A DNA stretch of 64,000 nt, from the NCBI GenBank assembly GCA_023386555.1, contig JAEWJK010000006.1, positions 124,001 to 188,000 of the forward strand, in the 5' to 3' direction. A model generated the notes under the pieces. The model had not been told where the DNA came from. It worked only from the letters and a program-made list of their open reading frames with translations, and did no database searches. Each line of letters begins with the position of its first letter. Position 1 is the stretch's first letter. This stretch comes from Bacteroidota bacterium. GTDB taxonomy: Bacteria > Bacteroidota > Bacteroidia > Chitinophagales > Chitinophagaceae. Below, piece after piece: positions 9,048 to 16,037 of the stretch. Made by a program: the position numbers and the translations under genes.

Positions 9048-9862
9048 TGAAAAAACTGCTGACTGCAGCACTCCTATTGTTTTATATGCAAATGCATGCA
9101 CAAGAGTTGTATGTGTTTACCGAACCTGCAAGCAATATGCCTGCAAATTCTATAGGCATTTTACAATCAGCGAAATTTCTCAAGAATAAATATTACAACA
9201 GAGCAGAGCAAAGGCATAATACAGAGTTGATGTTTGGCATCAGCAAAAACCTGATGATACATGCTGCAGCAACTTACTCAAACATGTATTCGCAGAAAAC
9301 AGAATTTGAAAGCGTAAGGTTGTATGGCAAGTATCGCTTCTATTCCAAAGATGAAATGTATCGTCATTTTCGTTTGGCAGCTTTTGCTGAAGCATCTTAC
9401 AACAAAAACGAATTAGAATACGATGAGCTTGGATTGGAAGGTGATAACAGCGGAATTCAATTAGGTGTAATTGGAACACAGTTGATGCATAAACTTGCCA
9501 TTAGCGGTTCTGCATCAATCATCAGTTATGCCGGAACATATACAAGCCATAGTGCAACTATCCATCAGCCTTTTGATGCACTGAATTATTCTTTGTCAGC
9601 AGGTTATTTAATTTTTCCGAAAGAATACACCGATTACAATCAACCGAACATTAATGTATACCTGGAGTTGCTCGGACAAAAATCATTGGACCAGAAGCGG
9701 TACATGTTAGATATTGCTCCTGCAATACAATTGATATTGATAAGTCAGGCAAAGATCAATGTGGGCTATCGTCATCAACTCTTGGGAAACATGCACAGGA
9801 TGAGTACCAATAGCTGGCTGATAGAATTGGAATGGACTTTTCTGAATGCATTGAAGAAATAA
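9047..9862 (+). CDS. Putative outer-membrane beta-barrel protein
   Basis: A 271-residue protein with a signal peptide ending MHAQ (about 18 residues). The mature chain is made of alternating polar and aromatic short strands (YGKYRFYS, FRLAAFAEASY, LSAGYLIFP) and ends in an aromatic-rich strand followed by Lys-Lys. This pattern fits a small outer-membrane barrel. In Bacteroidota such proteins often follow HMA and TlpA genes, so a link to metal exposure is plausible but unproven. It is translationally coupled to the thioredoxin gene by the overlapping TAATG. Confidence 0.6.
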   Translation: MKKLLTAALLLFYMQMHAQELYVFTEPASNMPANSIGILQSAKFLKNKYYNRAEQRHNTELMFGISKNLMIHAAATYSNMYSQKTEFESVRLYGKYRFYSKDEMYRHFRLAAFAEASYNKNELEYDELGLEGDNSGIQLGVIGTQLMHKLAISGSASIISYAGTYTSHSATIHQPFDALNYSLSAGYLIFPKEYTDYNQPNINVYLELLGQKSLDQKRYMLDIAPAIQLILISQAKINVGYRHQLLGNMHRMSTNSWLIELEWTFLNALKK

Positions 9863-9895
9863 TGTTTCTGGCTGTATCTCTTTATGCATCGTTCC

Positions 9896-10026
9896 TTGTG
9901 TCACTCACTTGTACAACATCTTTCCATAGCTTCTTTTTTACTTTGAAGTTCTTTATAGGAAATTGAGCTAACAGCATCATGTCAACAGCTGAAGAAAGTT
10001 TTAAACGTACAAGTGAGTGACACAAC
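9896..10026. repeat. Inverted pair of dispersed repeat, MITE-like
   Basis: TTGTGTCACTCACTTGTAC at 9896-9914 is a perfect 19-bp inverted match to 10008-10026 within the copy GTACAAGTGAGTGACACAAC (10007-10026). The 92 nt between the arms show no further long complementarity and no gene. The whole unit of about 131 bp lies in the gap between the barrel gene and the sigma factor gene. It may be a non-autonomous mobile element or a pair of regulatory sites. No target-site duplication is evident. Confidence 0.6.
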
Positions 10027-10083
10027 AGGTGTTGATAAATGAACTGAAAGCTGGTCAAATAAAAATCCTTTATTTTACAGGCA

Positions 10084-10656
10084 GTGAATAAAGACAGGTA
10101 TTCTGATATCACCGACCAGGAACTGCTAGAGAAATTCTATGCAGATTCAAACAATGAATGGCTGGGCATTTTGCTTCAGCGTTACACTTTGTTATTGCTG
10201 GGTGTTTGCATGAAATATTTGAAGAATGAAGAAGAAGCTAAAGACTGTGTACAACAGATTTTCCTGAAATCAATAACCGAATTACATAAGTATAAAGTCT
10301 CTTATTTCAAAAGCTGGCTGTACATGGTGGCAAAAAATCATTGCCTGATGAAGCTGAGAGATAAACATGTAAATGTTGATATAGAGAAAGTGCATCTAGC
10401 CACTGAAGAGCAGCCAAAACAGGAACATCTAGACAAAGACAAAGTGCTTAACGTAATGGAAGACTGCCTGCAGTATTTAGGTGAAGAGCAGAAACAGTGT
10501 GTAACTTTATTTTACCTGCAAAAGAAAAGTTACCAGGAAATTGCTGACGAAACAGGTTATACTACTTTACAAGTAAAAAGTTATATTCAGAATGGTAAAC
10601 GCAATTTGAAAAATCTTGTTGAGAAAAAAATGAAAGAATCAAGTGCCAGATCTTAA
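10084..10656 (+). CDS. ECF-type RNA polymerase sigma-70 factor
   Basis: A 190-residue extracytoplasmic-function sigma factor. Region 2 covers about residues 10-85, with FYADSNNEWLGILLQRY and EEAKDCVQQIFLK (core binding and -10 recognition). Region 4 is a helix-turn-helix at about 125-180 (SYQEIADETGYTTLQVKSYI). The start is a GTG at 10084: no in-frame ATG lies between the upstream stop (10060) and it, and later ATGs would cut into region 2. The 3' end overlaps the next gene by 14 nt, typical of a sigma/anti-sigma pair. A dispersed repeat copy lies 57 nt before the start. Confidence 0.88.
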   Translation: MNKDRYSDITDQELLEKFYADSNNEWLGILLQRYTLLLLGVCMKYLKNEEEAKDCVQQIFLKSITELHKYKVSYFKSWLYMVAKNHCLMKLRDKHVNVDIEKVHLATEEQPKQEHLDKDKVLNVMEDCLQYLGEEQKQCVTLFYLQKKSYQEIADETGYTTLQVKSYIQNGKRNLKNLVEKKMKESSARS

Positions 10657-11032
10657 AGACATATTGAACGAAGAAGAAGATCCAAAGAATGATGACCTGT
10701 TGAAATACATCCAGGGTGATCTTTCTAAAGATGAACAATACGAAGTGGAGAAGCAGATAGCTTCATCTGACTTTGCCAGTGATGCTATGGATGGACTTGA
10801 ACAGATCCGTAATAAAAAATCTATCGACGATTATGTAGATGAGCTGAACTGGCAACTACAAAAGCAGGTATCTGCAAAAAAACAGCGTAAAGAAAAACGC
10901 AAACTAAAAGACAACCGGTGGATCGTTATTGCTGTAGTTGTTGTGTTGGGCTTGTGTATCTTAGGTTATGCTGTTATTCGTTATTATGAAAAGAATGCTG
11001 CAGATAAAGCACCAATTGAAGAGAAAAATTAA
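10643..11032 (+). CDS. Small membrane protein, probable anti-sigma partner
   Basis: A 129-residue protein with an acidic cytoplasmic N-terminus of about 90 residues, a basic KKQRKEKRK patch, one membrane helix at about 93-112 (WIVIAVVVVLGL...), and a short periplasmic tail. It starts at GTG 10643, inside the sigma factor gene and in another frame, so the two are translationally coupled. Position, size and topology suggest an anti-sigma factor or membrane anchor. It lacks a recognisable zinc-anti-sigma HxxxCxxC motif. Its stop codon overlaps that of the convergent deaminase gene in a TTAA. Confidence 0.65.
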   Translation: MPDLKDILNEEEDPKNDDLLKYIQGDLSKDEQYEVEKQIASSDFASDAMDGLEQIRNKKSIDDYVDELNWQLQKQVSAKKQRKEKRKLKDNRWIVIAVVVVLGLCILGYAVIRYYEKNAADKAPIEEKN

Positions 11033-11502
11033 TATTCTATCTTATCAGATTTCTTATTCCAATCTTCAAATACTTTAATAGCTTCATCTCTGCCTATACA
11101 TTCAATGGCAATTTTTCGCTTATCGATTGGAAGAACTAATTCATCATAAATTAAAGAATCATCGAAGCCAATATTGGCTGCATCCACTCTTGTATTGGCG
11201 TAAAAGACTTTCTTTGGTCTTGCCCAATAAATTGCTCCCATACACATCGGACAAGGTTCGCAGGAAGTGTATATCTCACAATCATCTAATTGAAAAGTCT
11301 GCAGATTTTTGCAGGCATCCCTTATAGCAACTACTTCAGCGTGAGCTGTTGGATCGTTTGTTGAAGTTACCCTGTTGTTTCCTCTTCCAACAATCTCCTC
11401 TCCTTTTACAATAATGCATCCAAAAGGTCCACCATCATTATTCATCATTCCGGTTCGGGACAATTCTATTGCTTCCAGTATAAATTTTTGTTCTCTCGTC
11501 AT
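11029..11502 (-). CDS. guaD: Guanine deaminase-like nucleobase deaminase
   Basis: Zinc-dependent deaminase of the cytidine/deoxycytidylate deaminase superfamily, 157 residues, the length of Bacillus-type guanine deaminase (guanine to xanthine). The zinc site is HAE in DPTAHAEVVAI and PCxxC in CEPCPMCMGAIYWARP. The following KVFYANTRVDAANIGFDD is typical of the GuaD branch rather than TadA. I chose the ATG at 11502; the upstream GTG adds three residues. It follows ACMS decarboxylase by only 26 nt, so it is probably in the kynurenine minus-strand operon. Whether that reflects a pathway role or chance is open. Confidence 0.78.
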   Translation of the reverse strand: MTREQKFILEAIELSRTGMMNNDGGPFGCIIVKGEEIVGRGNNRVTSTNDPTAHAEVVAIRDACKNLQTFQLDDCEIYTSCEPCPMCMGAIYWARPKKVFYANTRVDAANIGFDDSLIYDELVLPIDKRKIAIECIGRDEAIKVFEDWNKKSDKIEY

Positions 11503-11528
11503 AACACACACTAATTAACGAGCTGAAT

Positions 11529-12521
11529 CTACAACTTTATATTCAGCCACTCCAATGCATTTTTATACAATAATTTTTCTTTGGGACCTGCAGTTAATTC
11601 CATCTGCTCAATCATCTTTCCGGGATGATGTTCACCTAAAGGAAAAGGATAATCACTACCGAGGCAAATCTTATCATCTCCTGTTAATTTGATCAGATAA
11701 TTCAATGCATCTTCATCATGCACCAGGCTATCGAACCAGAATTTACCAATGTAATCTCTTGGATTAATCGGATTATCTACTGCTACCAGGTCAGGTCTTA
11801 CATCAAAGCCATGCTGTATTCTTCCAATGGTAAAAGGAAACGAACCACCACCATGTGCAAATGCTACTCTCAACTTTGGAAATCTTTCAAACACACCACT
11901 AAAGATCATCGAACAAATAGCTCGTGAAGTTTCTGCCGGCATTCCAACCAACCATGGCAGCCAATATTTCTGCATATCTTTTTCGCCCATCATCTCCCAT
12001 GGATGAATGAACAAAGCACATCCAAGTTTTTCAGCAGCTTCATAGAATGGAAAAAATGCTGCATCGCTTAAATTCGTTCCGTTGATATTGCTACCGATCT
12101 CTAAGCCTGGCATCTTCAGTTCCTTCACACATCTTTCCATTTCTTTAATGGCCAGGTCAATATCCTGTAGCGGAACTGTTCCAATACCAATAAATCGCTT
12201 GGGTTCTCTGGCAACACATTCAGCAATATGATCGTTGAAAAATTTCGATGTTTCAAAGCCATCTTCAGCTTTTGCCCAGTAATTAAAAAGCACAGGAATG
12301 GTAGATAGCACCTGGATCGTTACATCAGTCTCATCCATATCTTTCAACCGGACATCTTCTTTAAAGCAATTATCTTCTACTTCCCTGAACAGTTTATCAC
12401 CTTTCATCATGCAAGCCTTGCAATTTCTGTGTTCGAGATGAATGAACTCGCCATAGCCAAACTTCTGTACCCAGTTCGGCATTTTATCGGGCATTATGTG
12501 AGTGTGAATATCAATTTTCAT
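11529..12521 (-). CDS. nbaD: 2-amino-3-carboxymuconate-6-semialdehyde decarboxylase (ACMSD)
   Basis: Zinc-dependent amidohydrolase-superfamily decarboxylase that turns the ring-opened product of 3-hydroxyanthranilate into 2-aminomuconate semialdehyde. Visible metal ligands are HTH at residues 6 and 8, the His in ALFIHPWEMMG, the His in VAFAHGGGSFPF, and the Asp in CLGSDYPFPLGE. The 330 residues match known ACMSDs. The frame can be extended to a TTG at 12530, but that lies in a palindromic repeat, so the ATG at 12521 is preferred. It lies 74 nt after the dioxygenase gene, with a large hairpin between the two. Confidence 0.93.
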   Translation of the reverse strand: MKIDIHTHIMPDKMPNWVQKFGYGEFIHLEHRNCKACMMKGDKLFREVEDNCFKEDVRLKDMDETDVTIQVLSTIPVLFNYWAKAEDGFETSKFFNDHIAECVAREPKRFIGIGTVPLQDIDLAIKEMERCVKELKMPGLEIGSNINGTNLSDAAFFPFYEAAEKLGCALFIHPWEMMGEKDMQKYWLPWLVGMPAETSRAICSMIFSGVFERFPKLRVAFAHGGGSFPFTIGRIQHGFDVRPDLVAVDNPINPRDYIGKFWFDSLVHDEDALNYLIKLTGDDKICLGSDYPFPLGEHHPGKMIEQMELTAGPKEKLLYKNALEWLNIKL

Positions 12522-12523
12522 AT

Positions 12524-12593
12524 CACGCAAAGAAGCAAAGAAAATAAAAAGACGCTAAGCTTTGCTTCTTTGCCAACTTAGCGTCTTTGCGTG
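12524..12593. repeat. Two-layer palindrome between the dioxygenase and decarboxylase genes
   Basis: The outer arms CACGCAAAGA (12524-12533) and TCTTTGCGTG (12584-12593) enclose an inner perfect 11-bp stem, AAGACGCTAAG (12549-12559) with CTTAGCGTCTT (12577-12587). CACGCAAAGAAGCAAAG recurs at 57123-57139, so it is a dispersed intergenic element. It ends 2 nt after the dioxygenase stop and could act as a processing, pausing or attenuation site. Confidence 0.75.
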
Positions 12594-12595
12594 AA

Positions 12596-13117
12596 TTATT
12601 TTTTGATTGGAGGTTCCATCACCGTTCCGCATTTATCACAGGTGCGATGCATCATATCCTGCCAATACTTATTCATTACTTCCGGTAATTGCTTCACAAT
12701 ATCATTCACGACTAATGTTTCCTCGTATAATTTATTACCACAATTTTCACAGAACCAGATAAAGCCATCTTCTTCAGTCTCTCTCTTCTTCTCTATCACC
12801 AATCCAACTGTTCCGGCTCCACGTTGTGGCGAATGTGGTGTTTTCGGAGGCAGTAAAAACATTTCGCCCTCTTTAATCGGTATATCTTTAAACTCACCAT
12901 TGTCTATAATTTTCACAACAATATCACCTTCCACCTGGTAATACAATTCTTCTGTTTCATTGAAATGATAATCCTTTCTTGCATTCGGACCACCAACAAC
13001 CATCACAATAAAATTCTCAGCATCCTTGTACACACATTGATTTCCTACAGGAGGTTTCAATAAATCACGATGATCATCGATCCATTTTTTTAAATTGAAA
13101 GGAGCAATTACAGCCAT
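12596..13117 (-). CDS. nbaC: 3-hydroxyanthranilate 3,4-dioxygenase
   Basis: Fe(II) extradiol dioxygenase that opens the 3-hydroxyanthranilate ring to 2-amino-3-carboxymuconate semialdehyde. It is a single cupin of 173 residues, the bacterial length. The iron ligands fit exactly: His51 and Glu57 in DYHFNETEELYYQ and His95 in PPKTPHSPQR, with Arg47 and Arg99 available to bind substrate. The bacterial rubredoxin-like second site is present as CENC (123/126) and CDKC (160/163). It is the first gene of the minus-strand arm of the kynurenine locus, 159 nt from the divergent SDR gene. Confidence 0.96.
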   Translation of the reverse strand: MAVIAPFNLKKWIDDHRDLLKPPVGNQCVYKDAENFIVMVVGGPNARKDYHFNETEELYYQVEGDIVVKIIDNGEFKDIPIKEGEMFLLPPKTPHSPQRGAGTVGLVIEKKRETEEDGFIWFCENCGNKLYEETLVVNDIVKQLPEVMNKYWQDMMHRTCDKCGTVMEPPIKK

Positions 13118-13153
13118 AAAGCAGGATTTTTATTTGGTTAGGCAAGCATTAGC

Positions 13154-13189
13154 GCTACTATGAAACTTCGTTGTGTCACTCACTTGTAC
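13154..13189 (-). repeat. Dispersed repeat copy in the divergent kynurenine promoter region
   Basis: The core GTACAAGTGAGTGACACAAC lies on the minus strand at 13189-13170 and continues with GAAG and ATAGTAGC to 13154. The same extended form occurs at 35711-35746. It lies 36 nt before the dioxygenase ATG and about 90 nt from the SDR start. The rest of the 13118-13276 gap holds a TAGGTTTG (13264-13271) just before the SDR gene that fits a -7 element, without a clear -33 partner. Confidence 0.65.
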
Positions 13190-13276
13190 TTTCTGAAAAT
13201 TATCCGGCAATTTACCACAATAATCTGCAAACAACCAAGCCATAACATCCAATAAATTTTCCTTAGGTTTGAGGCT

Positions 13277-14062
13277 ATGGATCTTTCCCTCAGAAACAGA
13301 ATAGCTATTATTTGCGGAAGCACACAAGGAATCGGCTTTGCTTCTGCACTGGAATTATCTAAACTCGGTGCTTCATGTGTATTGATGGCCAGAAATGAAA
13401 TAGCATTGAAGGAAGCTGTTCAACAATTAGATACGTCATTCAAACAACAACACAGTTATCTCGTTGCAGATTTTGATCAACCCGAAACAGTAAAAGCTGC
13501 CATCGAAACTTTTGTCTCGAATAACAGCGTTCATATTCTCATCAACAACTCTGGCGGACCAGGTTCAGGATCAATTACAGAAGCTAAAGAAGAAGAGTTT
13601 ATCAATACATTTAACCGTCACTTACTGTGTAATCATATTCTTACAAAAGCGGTAATTCCTTCCATGAAAAAAGAAGGTTACGGAAGAATAATTAATATCA
13701 TTTCAACTTCTGTAAAAGTGCCACTGCCAAATCTTGGTGTATCAAATACCATTCGTGGTGCTGTGGCTTCATGGGCAAAAACAATGGCAAATGAGTTAGG
13801 ACAGTTCAATATTACAGTCAATAATGTTTTACCGGGTGCAACTAAAACACAACGATTGGAAACGATCATCAGCAATAACGCTAACAAAAAAAATGTTGCT
13901 GTCGATGAAATAGAAAAAGAAATGCTGAAAGAAATACCTATGAAACGTTTTGCTGAACCACAGGAACTGGCAAATATTGTTGCATTTCTGGCATCACCGG
14001 CAGCATCGTATGTAAACGGTGTAAGTATTCCTGTCGATGGTGGTCGTACAGGTTCAATTTAA
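13277..14062 (+). CDS. Atypical short-chain dehydrogenase/reductase of the kynurenine locus
   Basis: A 261-residue Rossmann-fold SDR. The cofactor loop GSTQGIGFA (residues 14-22) and the NNSGGPGSG segment are normal, and the C-terminal VNGVSIPVDGGR fits the family. The usual catalytic Tyr-x3-Lys is replaced: Ser143 is present, but the Tyr position is Ser156 and the Lys position is Arg160 (GVSNTIRGAV). This variant occurs in a recognisable SDR subgroup, so it is not a sequencing slip. It is the first gene of the plus-strand kynurenine operon, 6 nt before the aldehyde dehydrogenase. Its reaction is unknown; it may act on a muconate semialdehyde intermediate or in a side reaction. Confidence 0.8.
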   Translation: MDLSLRNRIAIICGSTQGIGFASALELSKLGASCVLMARNEIALKEAVQQLDTSFKQQHSYLVADFDQPETVKAAIETFVSNNSVHILINNSGGPGSGSITEAKEEEFINTFNRHLLCNHILTKAVIPSMKKEGYGRIINIISTSVKVPLPNLGVSNTIRGAVASWAKTMANELGQFNITVNNVLPGATKTQRLETIISNNANKKNVAVDEIEKEMLKEIPMKRFAEPQELANIVAFLASPAASYVNGVSIPVDGGRTGSI

Positions 14063-14068
14063 CTAAGT

Positions 14069-15526
14069 ATGAAACTCAATATACCTTTTCATTTAGAAAA
14101 TTACATTGATGGTCTTCTAATAGCACCACTATCAGGAAAATTCATAGATGGAATAAATCCTGCAACAGCAGAAGTGTTTACCCAGGTTCCTGATTCAAAT
14201 GAAAAAGATGTAGAGTTTGCAGTGAATGCAGCAAAGAAAGCTTTTCCATTATGGAGTGTTACTCCTGTGGAAGAAAGATTTAAAATACTCAATCGTATTG
14301 CTGAGCTCATTGATCAAAACCTTGATGTACTTGCACTTGCTGAAACAACGGATAATGGTAAACCACTCTGGCTCAGTAAGAAAGTAGATATTCCAAGAGC
14401 ATCATCCAACTTTCGATTCTTTGCAACAGGCATTATGCATTTTGCAACAGAAAGCCATAACATGGAAGATAAAGCTGTGAATTATACACTTCGTCAGCCG
14501 ATAGGTATTGTTGGGTGCATATCACCATGGAATCTACCTTTGTATCTTTTTACATGGAAAATTGCTCCGGCATTGGCAGCAGGTAATTGTGTGATTGCAA
14601 AACCATCAGAAGTAACTCCGGTTACTGCATTTTTGTTAAGTATCATTTGCAAAGAAGCTGGTTTACCTGCAGGTGTCTTAAATATCATTCATGGTACCGG
14701 ACCTAGTTGTGGCGAAGCAATTGTTTCACATCCTGCAATCAAGGCAATTTCATTTACTGGAAGTACCAGAGCCGGTGAAAGAATTGCATCATTAGCAGCT
14801 CCAAAATTTAAAAAGCTTTCACTTGAGTTAGGCGGTAAAAACCCTAACATCATCTTTGCTGATTGTGACTGGGAAAAAATGATGAGCACAACACTTCAAT
14901 CATCTTTCGCCAACCAGGGACAAATATGTTTATGCGGTTCAAGAATATTGATTGAAGAAAGCATTTATGAAAAATTCAAGACTGAGTTTGTTGAACGTGT
15001 AAAGAAACTTACAGTTGGTGATCCAATGGAAGAAAGTTCAAAACAAGGTGCGGTAGTAAGTAAAATACATTTTGATAAAGTAATGGGCTGTATCGAAACC
15101 GCTAAAAGAGAAGGTGGAAAAATTCTTATCGGTGGTAATGCAATTAAGCAGGAAGGCAGGTGTGCAAATGGCTATTTTATTCAGCCAACAGTTATCGAAG
15201 GATTGGGTTGCAATTGCAAGACAAACATGGAAGAAATATTTGGGCCTGTTGTTACATTGCAATCATTCAAAAAAGAAGAAGAAGCTCTGCAACTTGCCAA
15301 TACTTCAGACTACGGATTGGCTGCAACGATCTGGACTCAAGATATTTCAAAAGCAAATCGTATAGCGGCTAAAGTGGAAAGTGGAATTATCTGGGTGAAT
15401 TGCTGGTTATTACGTGACCTTCGTACTCCATTTGGAGGAATGAAGAACAGTGGTGTTGGAAGAGAAGGTGGCTGGGAAGCATTAAGATTTTTTACAGAAG
15501 CGAAGAATGTTTGCGTTCAGTTTTAA
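14069..15526 (+). CDS. nbaE: 2-aminomuconate-6-semialdehyde dehydrogenase
   Basis: NAD(P)-dependent aldehyde dehydrogenase of 485 residues, placed in the pathway where 2-aminomuconate semialdehyde is oxidised to 2-aminomuconate. Family motifs are SPWNLPLYLFTWKIAPAL, the cofactor segment FTGSTRAGE, the general base Glu in SLELGGKNPN, and the catalytic Cys287 in NQGQICLCGSR. The C-terminal PFGGMKNSGVGREGG is typical of the muconate-semialdehyde branch. Specificity rests mainly on neighbours, because hydroxymuconate and betaine-aldehyde enzymes are close relatives. It lies 6 nt after the SDR gene; an 88-nt palindromic gap follows. Confidence 0.88.
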   Translation: MKLNIPFHLENYIDGLLIAPLSGKFIDGINPATAEVFTQVPDSNEKDVEFAVNAAKKAFPLWSVTPVEERFKILNRIAELIDQNLDVLALAETTDNGKPLWLSKKVDIPRASSNFRFFATGIMHFATESHNMEDKAVNYTLRQPIGIVGCISPWNLPLYLFTWKIAPALAAGNCVIAKPSEVTPVTAFLLSIICKEAGLPAGVLNIIHGTGPSCGEAIVSHPAIKAISFTGSTRAGERIASLAAPKFKKLSLELGGKNPNIIFADCDWEKMMSTTLQSSFANQGQICLCGSRILIEESIYEKFKTEFVERVKKLTVGDPMEESSKQGAVVSKIHFDKVMGCIETAKREGGKILIGGNAIKQEGRCANGYFIQPTVIEGLGCNCKTNMEEIFGPVVTLQSFKKEEEALQLANTSDYGLAATIWTQDISKANRIAAKVESGIIWVNCWLLRDLRTPFGGMKNSGVGREGGWEALRFFTEAKNVCVQF

Positions 15527-15529
15527 TTT

Positions 15530-15605
15530 TGAACGCTGATCGTTATGATGATTAAGATAAACGCAGATATCATAACCGATCATAATCATCTTAAAAATCT
15601 GCGTT
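15530..15605. repeat. Intercistronic palindromic element in the kynurenine operon
   Basis: AACGCAGAT (15560-15568) pairs perfectly with ATCTGCGTT (15597-15605). The flanking GAACGCTGAT and the TGATGATTAAGAT / ATAATCATCTT segments give further imperfect pairing. It fills most of the gap between the aldehyde dehydrogenase and RidA genes. Without a T-run it is more likely an intergenic repeat or processing hairpin than a terminator. Confidence 0.6.
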
Positions 15606-15614
15606 CCGTTTCTC

Positions 15615-16037
15615 ATGAGTAATGTGATCAACACAAATCTTGCAGCAAAGCCTTTAGGAGCTTATCCTCATGCCAGAAAAGCAGGAAAATTATTGTTTTT
15701 ATCAGGTATCGGATCAAGAAGTGCAAAAAACAATACTATACCCGGTTTGCAACAAGATGAAAATGGCAATATACTTAAGTACGACATAGAAGCAGAATGT
15801 CATCAATGTTTTGCCAATGTAAAAGCTGTCTTAGAAGCCAGCGGAAGTAATTGGAACAATATTATTGATGTAACTGTTTTCCTCACGAACATGAAAGATG
15901 ATTTTCCACTTTACAATAAGATTTATGGTGATTATTTCAAAGACGTACAGGCTTGTCGAACTACCGTTGAAGTAAAAAGTTTACCTACCCCAATTGCAAT
16001 AGAATTAAAAGTAATCGCAACAATTGATGAATCATGA
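15615..16037 (+). CDS. nbaF: RidA-family 2-aminomuconate deaminase
   Basis: A 140-residue protein of the RidA/YjgF/UK114 family. Characteristic segments are PLGAYPHARKAGKLLFLSG at the N-terminus, ANVKAVLEASGSNWNNIIDVTVFLTNM in the middle, and ACRTTVEVKSLPTPIAIELKVIA. Within this operon it is best read as the deaminase that turns 2-aminomuconate into 4-oxalocrotonate, as AmnD/NbaF do. A general enamine deaminase is the alternative. Its stop overlaps the kynureninase start by 4 nt (ATGA), indicating coupled translation. Confidence 0.85.
   Translation: MSNVINTNLAAKPLGAYPHARKAGKLLFLSGIGSRSAKNNTIPGLQQDENGNILKYDIEAECHQCFANVKAVLEASGSNWNNIIDVTVFLTNMKDDFPLYNKIYGDYFKDVQACRTTVEVKSLPTPIAIELKVIATIDES

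Noticed and set aside
9882..10112. Minus-strand frame across the inverted pair
   Set aside because: Composed mainly of the repeat pair and no protein features; it also runs against the sigma gene.
13130..13327. Minus-strand frame of 65 codons reading through the repeat copy
   Set aside because: It overlaps the SDR start and the repeat, and the repeated DNA rather than a protein pattern is conserved between copies.
15114..15372. Two overlapping plus-strand frames inside the aldehyde dehydrogenase gene
   Set aside because: Other frames of a well supported gene; Lys- and Gln-rich composition typical of frame shadows.
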